Of a stretch of DNA of 64,000 bases, positions 34,795 through 43,792 are shown piece after piece; position 1 is the first letter of the stretch, and each line of letters starts with the position of its first letter. The notes below the pieces were generated by a model that was not told the origin of the DNA, searched no databases, and worked only from the letters and a program-made list of their open reading frames with translations. The stretch is from DATHTS01 sp041940425. Its GTDB lineage: Bacteria; Acidobacteriota; Blastocatellia; Pyrinomonadales; Pyrinomonadaceae. The position numbers were made by a program, and so were the translations under genes. The DNA lies in the NCBI GenBank assembly GCA_041940425.1, contig JBGTSF010000013.1, positions 1 through 64,000 on the forward strand, in the 5' to 3' direction.

Positions 34795-34998
34795 TTTTAT
34801 CAATTGTCGTCTGCTTTAGCTGACCGCAATTGATTTGCTGATTATTTGACGGCTTTAGCCGAATTAAAAATAAAAAAGAATTTCCTTTTTGCTTTAGCTA
34901 AAGCTGACGCGATGATTGATATTTTTTATGATTCGGCTAAAGCCTGCCGGTTGATACAATCGGCAACCGTCAGCTAAAGCAGACGGCAATTGATAAAA
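34795..34998. repeat. Nested inverted repeats with GCTTTAGC motifs
   Basis: Outer arms 34795-34824 and 34969-34998 pair at 29 of 30 positions. Inside, GGCTTTAGCCGAAT (34851-34864) pairs perfectly with 34931-34944, and at the centre GCTTTAGCTAAAGC (34891-34904) is a palindrome. So three palindromes are nested in about 204 nt, each with the GCTTTAGC core. It fills the whole space between two convergent genes. Confidence 0.9.
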
Positions 34999-35002
34999 AA
35001 AA

Positions 35003-35959
35003 TCACTTTCTATAAAACTCAACGCCGTCATTTAATTCGACGGCGATTTTATTTTCCGACGCGGCGTAATCGAGATGCGCGATGGCTTCGGAAATCGCCA
35101 GAAAGCGGTGAACGTCACGGTCAATCGCATCGGGAAAAAGTTTCTGCGCGACATCGAAAGCCGTTTCGCCGCTTTTTGAAACTAATGAAATTACTTTTTT
35201 CTGCCGCTCGTCAATCGCCCGCACATACCGGTTAAAAATTTCCTCGAAATCCGTGATCGGCTCGCCGTGTCCGCCGTAAAGAAGCGTCGGCGAAAACGAC
35301 CGGATTTTTGCTAATGACACGAGATACTCTGCCAGCGATTTGAATTTTTGTTCCGGGTTTACCGGATCGGGCGAAACGATCGGATTCGGCGTGATGCGTT
35401 TTAGAACGCAGTCGCCGCAGATCACGGTTCGATTCGCTTCGCGGACAAACGAACAGCTTCCCGGCGTATGTCCGGGCGTGTGCAGAACTTTTAGAACGCC
35501 GCTCGAAAATTCGAGTTCCTGTTCATCTTTTAATTCCTGAAAATCGCCTTCCGAAAGCGCGTCCGTCAAAAGCGAAATTTCCGCATACAATACCTGCATT
35601 TCCGCGAAAACTTCTTGGGGAACACCGGCGCGTAGCATTATTTTTTTATTTTCTTCCCGCGCGAGCCGTCCGAAAAGATGTCCGGTTTCCCAGCCGTGGA
35701 CATAGATTTCCGCGCGTTTCGCTTCATCGCGGATTTTTGCCGCCAACCCGCAATGGTCTTCGTGCGCGTGCGTCAGAACGATTCTTTCAATGTCTGCAAA
35801 TTCGACACCATTACGCCGCAGTTTTTCGCGCAGAGTTTGATAAGCCTCTTCGGTTTTCGGTCCGCAGTCAATTAGCGTCAGCGGTTCTTCCTTGATTAAA
35901 TAAACATTGACATCGCCGACATAAAACGGTGTTGGAATCGGAAGCGGAATTATTTTCAT
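35003..35959 (-). CDS. Metallo-beta-lactamase-fold hydrolase
   Basis: 318 residues without signal peptide. The di-zinc motif H64-A-H66-E-D68-H69 is intact, followed by HTPGHTPGSCSF with its His ligand and GDCVL with the bridging Asp. The C-terminal winged-helix-like part is typical of the glyoxalase-II/LACTB2 branch. It probably hydrolyses a thioester or phosphoester; the substrate is unknown. The start region MKIIPLPIPTPFYVGDVNVY is typical for this family. Confidence 0.85.
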   Translation of the reverse strand: MKIIPLPIPTPFYVGDVNVYLIKEEPLTLIDCGPKTEEAYQTLREKLRRNGVEFADIERIVLTHAHEDHCGLAAKIRDEAKRAEIYVHGWETGHLFGRLAREENKKIMLRAGVPQEVFAEMQVLYAEISLLTDALSEGDFQELKDEQELEFSSGVLKVLHTPGHTPGSCSFVREANRTVICGDCVLKRITPNPIVSPDPVNPEQKFKSLAEYLVSLAKIRSFSPTLLYGGHGEPITDFEEIFNRYVRAIDERQKKVISLVSKSGETAFDVAQKLFPDAIDRDVHRFLAISEAIAHLDYAASENKIAVELNDGVEFYRK

Positions 35960-35970
35960 AAGATTTATTT

Positions 35971-35998
35971 AGCCACGAATTACACGAATAACACGAAT
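35971..35998. repeat. Orphan arm of a 9-nt-period repeat
   Basis: Three near-copies of ACGAATTAC/ACGAATAAC/ACGAATCAG follow an AGCC just upstream of the hydrolase gene. No inverted partner lies within about 100 nt. The unit resembles that of the paired repeat at 32542-32614. Confidence 0.65.
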
Positions 35999-36101
35999 CA
36001 GGAAGAAAATAAAATACGGATTATTTTACTAAAAATGTAAAATAGATTTAGGATTTACGCGGTTGGAATTTAAATTGAGAAATAAAAGCGACTAACTTCG
36101 C

Positions 36102-36178
36102 AATAAGTGATAGGTGAAAGGTAACAAGTGAAAAGTTAAAAACGCTTTATCACATATCACTTATTACCTTTCACTTAT
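36102..36178. repeat. Heptad inverted repeat upstream of the FAD reductase gene
   Basis: The left arm reads ATAAGTG, ATAGGTG, AAAGGTA, ACAAGTG; the right arm reads ATCACTT, ATTACCT, TTCACTT. The best-matched core, 36114-36131 with 36157-36174, pairs at 17 of 18 positions. Period 7 holds on both sides. Confidence 0.8.
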
Positions 36179-36215
36179 ACCGAATTGATCCCAACTGCGT
36201 AAGTCATAAATTATA

Positions 36216-37400
36216 TTGAAACTCAAAACTCAAAATTCAAAATTCAAAATCGCCATTGTCGGCGCGGGTCCGGCGGGCGCGTCGCTGGCGATCCGTCTGG
36301 CGCGTGCAAGTTTTGAAGTCGTCCTTATCGAGCGCGAAAAATTTCCGCGTCATAAACTCTGCGGCGAATTTATCTCGCCCGAATGTCTCAAGCATTTTAA
36401 AGAATTGGGCGTTCTCGAAGAGATGCTCGCGGTCGGCGGCGACCGGATTTCGGAGACCGTTTTTTATTCGCAAACCGGAAAAAATATTTCAGTTCCGAGC
36501 GATTGGTTTAAAGGTGAAATAAACGGCGCACTCAGTATCAGCCGCGCCGAAATGGATGTTCGATTGATGGAGAAAGCAAGATCGCTCGGCGTTTCGGTTT
36601 TGGAAGAAACGCAGGTTATCGGACTTTTGAGCGAAAACGAAAAAGTTTGCGGCGTTAAGGCGCGTGTTGAAAATCGGGAAACGAAAGAAATTTTCGCCGA
36701 CTTGATAATTGACGCGACCGGACGCGCAAATGTATTAGGAAAGTTGATCGGTAAAACTCAAAACTCAAAACTCAAAACTTACAACTCGAAGTTGGTTGGT
36801 TTTAAGACTCATCTCGAAAACGTGAATTTAAAAAAAGGCGTGTGCGAAATTTATTTTTTTCGCGGCGGTTACGGCGGTTTAAGCCGCGTCGAAAACGACC
36901 GCGCGAATCATTGTTTTTTGATCAAAGCCGAAACGGTTAAAAAATTTTCCGGCGAGACGGACGCGATTGTCAAAAACGTGATTTTTGAAAACCGCCGCGC
37001 CCGTGAAACGATGCGCGATGCAAAGCCCGTGTTTGATTGGCTGGCGGTTTCGGTTGACGGTTTCGGCGTGAAAAACCTTTTCCCGGCGGAAAACCTTTTG
37101 ACGGTCGGCGACGCGGCGGCGTTTATTGACCCGTTTACCGGAAGCGGAATGCTGATGGCTCTGGAAAGCGCGGAGATTTTGGCGGAAAGCATTTTTGAAA
37201 ATAAAAATTCGTTTGCGGAAATCGCGCGGAATTATTCGCTCCGGCACCGGGAAAGATTTCGCCGCAGATTGCTGGTTTGCGATCTCATGAGACGCGCCGC
37301 GTTTGCGCCGCGGGCGGCGGGCTGGGCGATTGCGGCTTTGAGTTTCAGCCGGCGGGCGACCGAAATTTTGACACGCGCCACGCGCCCGCAAAATCTGTGA
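36216..37400 (+). CDS. FAD-dependent geranylgeranyl-reductase-family oxidoreductase
   Basis: 394 residues from a TTG at 36216, the only start that leaves the first strand of the Rossmann fold (KIAIVGAGPAG, glycines at 16-21) intact. PRHKLCGEFISP and the second FAD motif VGDAAAFIDPFTGSGM identify the geranylgeranyl reductase/halogenase-like flavoprotein family, which reduces isoprenoid or hydroxylates aromatic substrates. Residues 2-12 and 180-192 are encoded by AAACTCA-type heptad arrays (KLKTQNSKFKI; KTQNSKLKTYNSK), an apparent in-frame insertion. No good ribosome site is seen. Confidence 0.8.
   Translation: MKLKTQNSKFKIAIVGAGPAGASLAIRLARASFEVVLIEREKFPRHKLCGEFISPECLKHFKELGVLEEMLAVGGDRISETVFYSQTGKNISVPSDWFKGEINGALSISRAEMDVRLMEKARSLGVSVLEETQVIGLLSENEKVCGVKARVENRETKEIFADLIIDATGRANVLGKLIGKTQNSKLKTYNSKLVGFKTHLENVNLKKGVCEIYFFRGGYGGLSRVENDRANHCFLIKAETVKKFSGETDAIVKNVIFENRRARETMRDAKPVFDWLAVSVDGFGVKNLFPAENLLTVGDAAAFIDPFTGSGMLMALESAEILAESIFENKNSFAEIARNYSLRHRERFRRRLLVCDLMRRAAFAPRAAGWAIAALSFSRRATEILTRATRPQNL
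36219..36249 (+). repeat. Heptad array forming the start of the FAD reductase gene
   Basis: Four tandem units AAACTCA, AAACTCA, AAATTCA, AAATTCA and a partial one lie directly after the TTG start codon and encode residues 2-12. The same unit occurs inside the gene at 36753-36780. Confidence 0.9.
36753..36780 (+). repeat. In-frame heptad array inside the FAD reductase gene
   Basis: Three copies of AAAACTC and one AAAACTT are in frame and encode KTQNSKLKT, a hydrophilic stretch between GKLIG and LVGFKTH where related flavoproteins have a short loop. 28 nt is not a multiple of 3, but the frame is kept with its flanks. Confidence 0.9.
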
Positions 37401-37692
37401 AACAGTTCGCTATTTTGAACAATCCGAAAACCGCTGGCAATAAACGGTTATTTTTTGTCAAAAATTGACTTATTTACTTGCCTTATTGGCGTTTTTGCGA
37501 TAAAAACTTCGGTAGCTATCAAATCTGAACATCTGTCGGTTACAAATTAAATAGATAAACTTCGGAATAATTTTTCCGAAATGACGACTGTCAAACCGTT
37601 GCTGAAATTTCCCCTTTTAAATCGGTCAGCATGGAGCGGACGGTTCAGCCGGCAAATCTCGAAAAAGTTTCAAAATTCTAGGAGAACAACTA
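37401..37692. other. Leader region of the TonB receptor gene
   Basis: No gene is supported here. A weak stem, AACCG/CGGTT followed by T's near 37430-37455, may end the upstream transcript, and TTCGGAA/TTCCGAA forms a 7-bp hairpin near 37561-37580. A promoter is expected but not recognised. Confidence 0.4.
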
Positions 37693-40600
37693 ATGAAAGC
37701 AATTTCTTCAAAATTTTCCGCCGTTTTCGAAAAGTGTTTTTTAGCGGCGGTCATTGTGTTTTTGAGCGTCAGCGCGGCACTTGCGCAGGCACAGTCAAGC
37801 ACCGCCGATCTGAGCGGCACGGTTGCCGATCCGAGCGGCGCGGTCGTGCCGGGCGCGACCGTTACGGCGAAAAATATCGCCACCGGAGCTGTGCGCACCG
37901 TCACGGCTAACGATTCCGGCGTTTATCAATTTATCGGTCTGCCGCCGGGCGATTACGAGATCACGGCGGAAGCCGCGACATTCAAAAAGACGGTCATTTC
38001 GCCCGTCAAATTAACCGTCGGGCAGAGCGCGGAACTCGCTATCGCGCTGGAGATCGGCGGCGATGACGTGATCGTTACCGTTTCGGGCGATGATGTCCAA
38101 TTGGTCGAAACGGCGCGGACTTCGGTTGCCAACACGATTGACGAAGAACGCATTGACAACCTGCCGATCAATGAGCGCAGCGCGACCGGTTTCGCGCTGA
38201 CCATCTCGACCGTCGGGCGCGACAACGGTCGCCCGATCGGTCCCGCGCCGACTTCCGGTTTGAACATCGGCGGACAGCGCGGACGTTCGACACAGGTCAA
38301 CGTGGACGGCGTGGATTTTACCGACAATTCGGTCAACGCGGCGCGTTCGACCGTCGGGCAGGAAGCCGTTCAGGAATACCAGATCGTAACTAATTCTTAT
38401 CTTCCCGAATTCGGACGCGCGACGGGCGGTGTGGTCAACGTCGTTACCAAACGCGGAACGAACGATCTGCGCGGAAACATCTTCGGATTTTTGCGCGACA
38501 AGGAAATACAGGCTCGTCCGCCGTTCGCGCCGACTTCGGAAAAACCGGCGTTTACCAGAGCGCAATACGGCATCACGCTCGGCGGTCCGCTGGTCAGAGA
38601 CCGGACGTTTTTCTTCGGCGCGTTCGAAGGTCGTCAACGCCGCGAATCGGGCTTTTTTACGACCAACGTTTCGCAGGGCTTAACACAGTCAATCACGCTC
38701 GGCGCGCCGATCTTGCCGTTTACGCAAACCTTTAACGGTTTGACTCCGGCACAGGCGCAATATGCTCAGGGACTGCTTGCCACCGGAAACGCGCAGTTGA
38801 TCACGGCGGCGGTCAATTATCTCTATCTGGCTTCGAGCGGAAGCAACACGGCTCTGACCGGAATTAATCCGCTTCGCAGTGCGGGCGGAGCGATTCCCGC
38901 CGGTCAGATCGTCGGTTCGCGGTTTTTCCTTTCCGGCGCGCCCGTGCCGCTCGGCACGACCGGCACGGACGGTCAGCCGATCGCCTTTCGACCGCTCCTG
39001 AATTTGCAGGACGTTTTCCCGGTCAGAGAAGAAACGCATTATTTTTCGATTCGCGGAGACCACAGCATTAATTCGTCTAATCAATTGACGATGCGCTTCG
39101 GCTACAATCCGAGTTTTCTAACCGGGATTCAGGTCGAATCGCAAAACCAGTCGCTCGGACAGAACGATTTTTCGCGCACGGGCATCGCGGACACGAAGGA
39201 TTATTCGCTGTCGGTCGGCTTGAATACGACCATCGGGACTTCCGCTTTGAACGAATTCAAGGCGAGCTACGGCAGACGCGACACCATTTTCCGTTCGCAG
39301 AACGGCGAAGCGGTCGCCTACAATATTACCGATACGGCGTTTATCGGGCGCGAACTTTTCTCGCCGGTTGACCGCACGGAAAACCGTTTTCAGGTCGCCG
39401 ATAATTTCAACTACGTCTGGGGAAATCATACGATCAAATTCGGCGGCGATTTTAACTACATCAAAATTCCGTCGGCGTTGTTCGAACTGAACTTTGCCGG
39501 ACTTTTCAATTTCGGTGAATTTTCCGCGCTCAATCTGGCGGCGTTTCCGACCATCCCGGGCGGAATCGCGCCTCCGGCGTTCACGCCCGTTCAGTCTTAC
39601 GGACTCGGCTTGCCGTCGCTTTATATCCAGGGTTTCGGAAATCCGATCAGCCAGATCAAAAATATTCCGCTCGCCTTTTTCGTTCAGGATACGTGGAAGA
39701 TTCACCCGCGTCTGACGGTCAATTACGGCGTGCGCTACGATGTCGAATTGACCGAAACCATCGCGCCGACGCCGTTTACCGACCCGCTGACGCGAATCAG
39801 CCTTTCGCAGAACGATCTGCTCGCGGCGCAGGATGCGGTCGGCGTTCAGCAGGGATTTCCGCGCGACACGAACAATTTCGCTCCGCGGCTGGCTGCCGCC
39901 TGGGATATTTTCGGAAACGGCAGAACGGTCGTTCGCGGCGCGATCGGGATGTTCTACGATCACCCGCTTCTGGCGGTCGCCTTTAACTCCGATATTGCCG
40001 ACGCCGCCCAGCAGCAGCAGGCGGTTTTGACGGCGGGAAGCCCGTCGCCGACTTCGCTTCTGAACGCGGCGCAGGTCTTTCAGGGAACGGTCTGCCCGCC
40101 GATGGGCGGAAATCCGGTCTGCCCGGCGGGCGTGTTCACGCCCGGTGTCGCGGCGACGGCGCAATATCAATTCGGCAGACAGCGTTTTAACGACCAGACG
40201 TTTCCCGGTTTCGGTCCGGTTCTGCCGTTCGTTCTGCCGGTTGCCAAAGATTTCCAATACGCCTACGCGATTCAAGGCAATGCGGCGATCGAACAGCGTC
40301 TGACAAAAGATATGTCGCTGTCGGTTTCGTATATCACCGTCAATGCCAGACATCTTCCGCATCCGACGGATCTGAACACGCCGAACACGACCTTGCAGAT
40401 TCAAAACTTTCAGCGGCTTGCCGGACGCTTGCCGATCAGCACGACCGAAGCGGTCGCGCTTTCGATCCCGACCTCCGGCGCGGCTTGTCCGGGCGGCGTT
40501 CCCCTGCAGTGCTTTACCGTGACGACTCCGGCGAACGTTCCCGTTCCGTATCCGAACGCGGGACAAACCTACGCGATCATTATTCCCGGAATGATCGCCG

Positions 40601-41556
40601 CGCCGCTGACGAATCTCGGAAGCCGCGTCATCAATCCGGGCATCGCCAATTTCTTCCGTCCGAATGCGCCGAACTATTTTCTGGCGCAGGCTCTTTCGGG
40701 CGGTCTGGTAACGAAAGCGGTTTTAGATTCGCAGCTGGCGGGAACTTTGAGAACGCCGGGCGTTCTGACGCCGTTCGGCGCGGTCAACGCGCAGGTCTCT
40801 GACGGCAATTCGAGCTACAACGCGATGAACGTCGAACTCAAACGCCGGTTTGCCAATAACTTTACGTTTTTGGCGACTTATACCTGGTCGCATTCGATTG
40901 ACTATTCGAGCGATTTGCAGACGCTTCTGATCGCGCAGGACGTCAACCGTTTCTATCTGGAAAAAGCCGATTCGCTCTTTGACCAGCGGCATCGGTTCGT
41001 GTTCAGCGGCGTTCTTTCTTCGCCGCAGGGCTGGCGCAAAGCCGACAGTTGGGGCAAGAAGTTTCTTGCCGATTTCACGGTCGCGCCGATCGTCGAAATC
41101 TCTTCGGGTCGCCCGTTCAATATCCTGACGAATATTGATACGAACAACGACCAGTCAACACAGACCGACCGACCGGACGTTTTGCCGGACGGAACGTTGT
41201 GTCCGTCAAACGATCCGACGATTGCGCCCGGACAGCCCTGTTCGCTTTACGATTTCGACGATAACGGGAATATCATTTTCGGAGTCGGAAGTCTGGGACG
41301 CAACCGCGGAATCACGCACCCGTATGCGACGTTCGATCTTCGTCTGACGCGCTCGTTCTATTTCAGCGAACGGGTCAAAGTTGACTTGATCGCCGAAGGC
41401 TTCAACCTTTTCAACCGCTTTAACGAAGCGTCAGCCGCGCCGTTTTTCCGGGCGGTCAACGAATTCGGCGAACGCGAGGGCGGTAAATACTACAGCCGCC
41501 CGACCGCCGCCTACGATCAGCGTCAATTCCAGCTCGGTTTGAAAATTCATTTCTAA
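37693..41556 (+). CDS. Oar-like TonB-dependent outer-membrane receptor
   Basis: 1287 residues from an ATG with an AGGAGA site. A signal peptide (to ALAQAQ) is followed by a carboxypeptidase-regulatory domain (ADLSGTVADPSGAVVPGATV, about 36-120), a plug domain (IDNLPINERSATGFALTIS; GGQRGRSTQVNVDGVDFTDN) and a long beta-barrel with aromatic-rich strands (YGVRYDVELTE, TFLATYTWSHSIDYSS) ending in QFQLGLKIHF, the terminal Phe typical of outer-membrane barrels. Acidobacteria carry many such Oar/SusC-like receptors. The ligand is unknown; no SusD-like partner is nearby. Strong own terminator downstream. Confidence 0.92.
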   Translation: MKAISSKFSAVFEKCFLAAVIVFLSVSAALAQAQSSTADLSGTVADPSGAVVPGATVTAKNIATGAVRTVTANDSGVYQFIGLPPGDYEITAEAATFKKTVISPVKLTVGQSAELAIALEIGGDDVIVTVSGDDVQLVETARTSVANTIDEERIDNLPINERSATGFALTISTVGRDNGRPIGPAPTSGLNIGGQRGRSTQVNVDGVDFTDNSVNAARSTVGQEAVQEYQIVTNSYLPEFGRATGGVVNVVTKRGTNDLRGNIFGFLRDKEIQARPPFAPTSEKPAFTRAQYGITLGGPLVRDRTFFFGAFEGRQRRESGFFTTNVSQGLTQSITLGAPILPFTQTFNGLTPAQAQYAQGLLATGNAQLITAAVNYLYLASSGSNTALTGINPLRSAGGAIPAGQIVGSRFFLSGAPVPLGTTGTDGQPIAFRPLLNLQDVFPVREETHYFSIRGDHSINSSNQLTMRFGYNPSFLTGIQVESQNQSLGQNDFSRTGIADTKDYSLSVGLNTTIGTSALNEFKASYGRRDTIFRSQNGEAVAYNITDTAFIGRELFSPVDRTENRFQVADNFNYVWGNHTIKFGGDFNYIKIPSALFELNFAGLFNFGEFSALNLAAFPTIPGGIAPPAFTPVQSYGLGLPSLYIQGFGNPISQIKNIPLAFFVQDTWKIHPRLTVNYGVRYDVELTETIAPTPFTDPLTRISLSQNDLLAAQDAVGVQQGFPRDTNNFAPRLAAAWDIFGNGRTVVRGAIGMFYDHPLLAVAFNSDIADAAQQQQAVLTAGSPSPTSLLNAAQVFQGTVCPPMGGNPVCPAGVFTPGVAATAQYQFGRQRFNDQTFPGFGPVLPFVLPVAKDFQYAYAIQGNAAIEQRLTKDMSLSVSYITVNARHLPHPTDLNTPNTTLQIQNFQRLAGRLPISTTEAVALSIPTSGAACPGGVPLQCFTVTTPANVPVPYPNAGQTYAIIIPGMIAAPLTNLGSRVINPGIANFFRPNAPNYFLAQALSGGLVTKAVLDSQLAGTLRTPGVLTPFGAVNAQVSDGNSSYNAMNVELKRRFANNFTFLATYTWSHSIDYSSDLQTLLIAQDVNRFYLEKADSLFDQRHRFVFSGVLSSPQGWRKADSWGKKFLADFTVAPIVEISSGRPFNILTNIDTNNDQSTQTDRPDVLPDGTLCPSNDPTIAPGQPCSLYDFDDNGNIIFGVGSLGRNRGITHPYATFDLRLTRSFYFSERVKVDLIAEGFNLFNRFNEASAAPFFRAVNEFGEREGGKYYSRPTAAYDQRQFQLGLKIHF

Positions 41557-41578
41557 ATTCAAGAACCGGGAAAAACGG

Positions 41579-41617
41579 AAACGGCTGCATAGCTTCGGCT
41601 ATTCAGCCGTTTTTTTG
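41579..41617 (+). terminator. Rho-independent terminator with UUCG loop
   Basis: A stem of about 15 bp (one mismatch) closed by TTCG and followed by seven T's begins 23 nt after the TonB receptor stop codon. Confidence 0.92.
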
Positions 41618-41631
41618 TTATTTTTAAATCA

Positions 41632-42570
41632 TTGGAAGAATTTACCCGAAAATTAAAAGCAAAAGCCATCGAGGTCGGTTTTCACAAGATTGGAATCGTT
41701 CGTGCGGCAGAACTAAATGTTGAAGGCGAACATCTGAGAGAATGGCTCGAAAAAGATTTTCACGGCGAGATGCGCTGGATGGAGCGCGAGCCGGAAAAGC
41801 GGAGCGATCCGCGCATTCTTTTTCCCGGCGCGAAAACGGTCGTCGTCGCCGCGCTTAATTACTACACGCCGCATGAACACGAGGAAAACGCAGAAAAGGG
41901 AAAAGTTTCGCGCTATGCGTGGGGCGACGATTATCACGATGTCGTGAAAGAAAAACTGCATTTGCTGTTCGATTGGATCAAGACGGAAAAGCCCGAAGCC
42001 GAAGGCAAACTCTGCGTTGACACCGCGCCGATTATGGACAAGGCGTGGGCGGTTCGCGCCGGGATCGGCTGGCTCGGCAAGCATTCGAACGTGATAACGA
42101 AAGAATACGGCTCGTGGATCTTTATCGGCGAGATTCTTTTAAATTTCGAACTCGAATACGACACGGAAATCATTACGGATCACTGCGGCACTTGCACGGC
42201 TTGTCTCGATGCTTGTCCGACGGGTGCGATCGTCGCGCCGTATATAGTTGACTCGAACCGCTGTTTGTCTTACGCTACAATCGAACTGCGTTCGCCCGAA
42301 CTTCCCGCAGAGATAACCGAAAATCTGAACGGCTGGCTTTACGGCTGTGATATTTGTCAGGACGTTTGCCCGTGGAACCGTTTTGAAAAACCGACCGGCG
42401 AAGCGCGTTTCGAACCGCGCGAGGGAAATGTAACGGCTGATCTGGAAGAGATTTTAAATCTCACGCCGGAAACATACGCGGCGCGTTTTCGCCGCAGCGC
42501 GATGAAGCGGACGAAACTCGGCGGCTTGCGGCGCAATGCGAACGCGCTTCAAAAGAACAACAAAAATTAA
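41632..42570 (+). CDS. queG: Epoxyqueuosine reductase QueG
   Basis: 312 residues from a TTG start at 41632; no ATG lies suitably near. The N-terminal corrinoid-binding reductase domain includes GWLGKHSNVITKEYGSWIFI, and two 4Fe-4S sites are present: CGTCTACLDACPTGAI and CDICQDVCPWN. QueG performs the last step of queuosine synthesis in tRNA, using cobalamin. No other que gene is in the window. The gene is followed 16 nt later by the SH3 protein gene. Confidence 0.93.
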   Translation: MEEFTRKLKAKAIEVGFHKIGIVRAAELNVEGEHLREWLEKDFHGEMRWMEREPEKRSDPRILFPGAKTVVVAALNYYTPHEHEENAEKGKVSRYAWGDDYHDVVKEKLHLLFDWIKTEKPEAEGKLCVDTAPIMDKAWAVRAGIGWLGKHSNVITKEYGSWIFIGEILLNFELEYDTEIITDHCGTCTACLDACPTGAIVAPYIVDSNRCLSYATIELRSPELPAEITENLNGWLYGCDICQDVCPWNRFEKPTGEARFEPREGNVTADLEEILNLTPETYAARFRRSAMKRTKLGGLRRNANALQKNNKN

Positions 42571-42586
42571 AATATTAAAAGGTGAG

Positions 42587-43621
42587 ATGATGACAAATTT
42601 TTATCGAAATTTATTGATCGTAATTGCCGTTTTCGGTTTTTTGACGTTTGCTCTGACGGGCGAAAGAGCGGACGCGCAGACGAAAACGCCGACACCGAAA
42701 CCTCCGCCGAAAACAGTTTCGGCAACAGTCAAGCCGACACCGAAACCCGCGCCGAAAAAACAGGTCATCGTCAATGTTACGGCGGCGCGTGTGAGAAGCG
42801 ACAAGCATCTGCAATCCGACACTCTCGAATACGCCGACATCGGCACGGTCTTTACCGTTACGGAAGAAACAGCCGAATGGTCGAAAGTCAAACTTTCCGG
42901 CGAGCGTGAAGGCTGGATTTCGAAAACGATCACCGAAAATTTTTCGGCGGCAAATAAAAGGAAAATTTATGAATCAATCGCCGACAAATATCTCGCGCGG
43001 AAAAATCTCGATTTTTTAACGGCGGCAAACACTTATTATTTTCTGAAAAAAGCGGGCGATGAAACCGCTTCGGCGGAACTCGAACTTAAATCCTACAAAA
43101 TGCTCGAAAAGGTTTTACAGCTTATTCCATTCGACAATTTAAACGACAGTCCGTATAAAAATTTCACGGATAAAAACGATAATGAGATCGTTTACAGCGA
43201 ACCCGCCGGACAGTGGATCGTCAACGCGAACCGGCTTTGGCAGCTTCATGCGAAAAACAAGAACAAACCCATCGGCGAAGAAATTGCCTGGCAAGCCGCG
43301 CAGACCTCGCTTCCCGGCGAATGCGAAGGTTACATCAATTGCCACATATATGTTCTGCGCGTAACCGACGGCGAATATCTGAATTTTTACCCGTCCGGCA
43401 AGTACAGCCGCGAAGCTCTTTTGAATATCACGAATTTTCTCGAACCGATCAACCAGGACTCGGCGCAAAAAACCGTCTATGACGGACCTTACGACATTTC
43501 CGACCGCGCCGAACTGAATAAGCATCTGGCGGAACTGCGGACGATCGTTTCCAAAACGCCGTATATCGAAAAGCAAAAAACGATCAGCCAGATAAACAGA
43601 ATCGCCGAAGCGTTCAGGTAA
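42587..43621 (+). CDS. Exported protein with bacterial SH3 domain
   Basis: 344 residues; two adjacent ATGs (42587 and 42590) follow AAAGGTGAG. A signal peptide (LLIVIAVFGFLTFALTG) leads to a Lys/Pro-rich linker (KTPTPKPPPKTVSATVKP) and an SH3b domain (VNVTAARVRSDKHLQS... GEREGWISKTI, about residues 60-125). The C-terminal 200 residues are helical and unrecognised. SH3b domains bind cell-wall peptides, so a role at the envelope is likely. Confidence 0.75.
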   Translation: MMTNFYRNLLIVIAVFGFLTFALTGERADAQTKTPTPKPPPKTVSATVKPTPKPAPKKQVIVNVTAARVRSDKHLQSDTLEYADIGTVFTVTEETAEWSKVKLSGEREGWISKTITENFSAANKRKIYESIADKYLARKNLDFLTAANTYYFLKKAGDETASAELELKSYKMLEKVLQLIPFDNLNDSPYKNFTDKNDNEIVYSEPAGQWIVNANRLWQLHAKNKNKPIGEEIAWQAAQTSLPGECEGYINCHIYVLRVTDGEYLNFYPSGKYSREALLNITNFLEPINQDSAQKTVYDGPYDISDRAELNKHLAELRTIVSKTPYIEKQKTISQINRIAEAFR

Positions 43622-43627
43622 AAAAAC

Positions 43628-43718
43628 TGTAGGCAGTAGGCAGCGGCGGTAGGCAGCGCATACGCTTTGCAAAGTGTGCAGATCGGTTTGCAAAGCGTGC
43701 AGGTCGGTTTGCAGAGCG
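43628..43718. repeat. Compound direct-repeat locus between the SH3 and moaA genes
   Basis: Two arrays are joined. 43628-43656 has GTAGGCA units as in the mreC-mreD repeat. 43666-43718 has a 21-nt direct repeat, 2.5 copies (43666-43686, 43687-43707, 43708-43718), each beginning TTTGCA; 21 is three heptads. No inverted partner was found. The gene gap is only 171 nt. Confidence 0.85.
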
Positions 43719-43792
43719 AAATTGAATTGTTTTCAAAGCTTAAATTAAGGCGGGCTTTGTCTTTTATCTCTAAAAAATCCTAAAATTAAAGA

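Noticed and set aside
37581..37910. Open frame overlapping the start of the TonB receptor gene
   Set aside because: Its translation is low-complexity and it competes with a clear signal peptide and AGGAGA site at 37693.
38011..38637. Long antisense open frames in the TonB receptor gene (also 39118-40566)
   Set aside because: Arg-rich translations without domain features; they mirror the codon bias of the sense gene.
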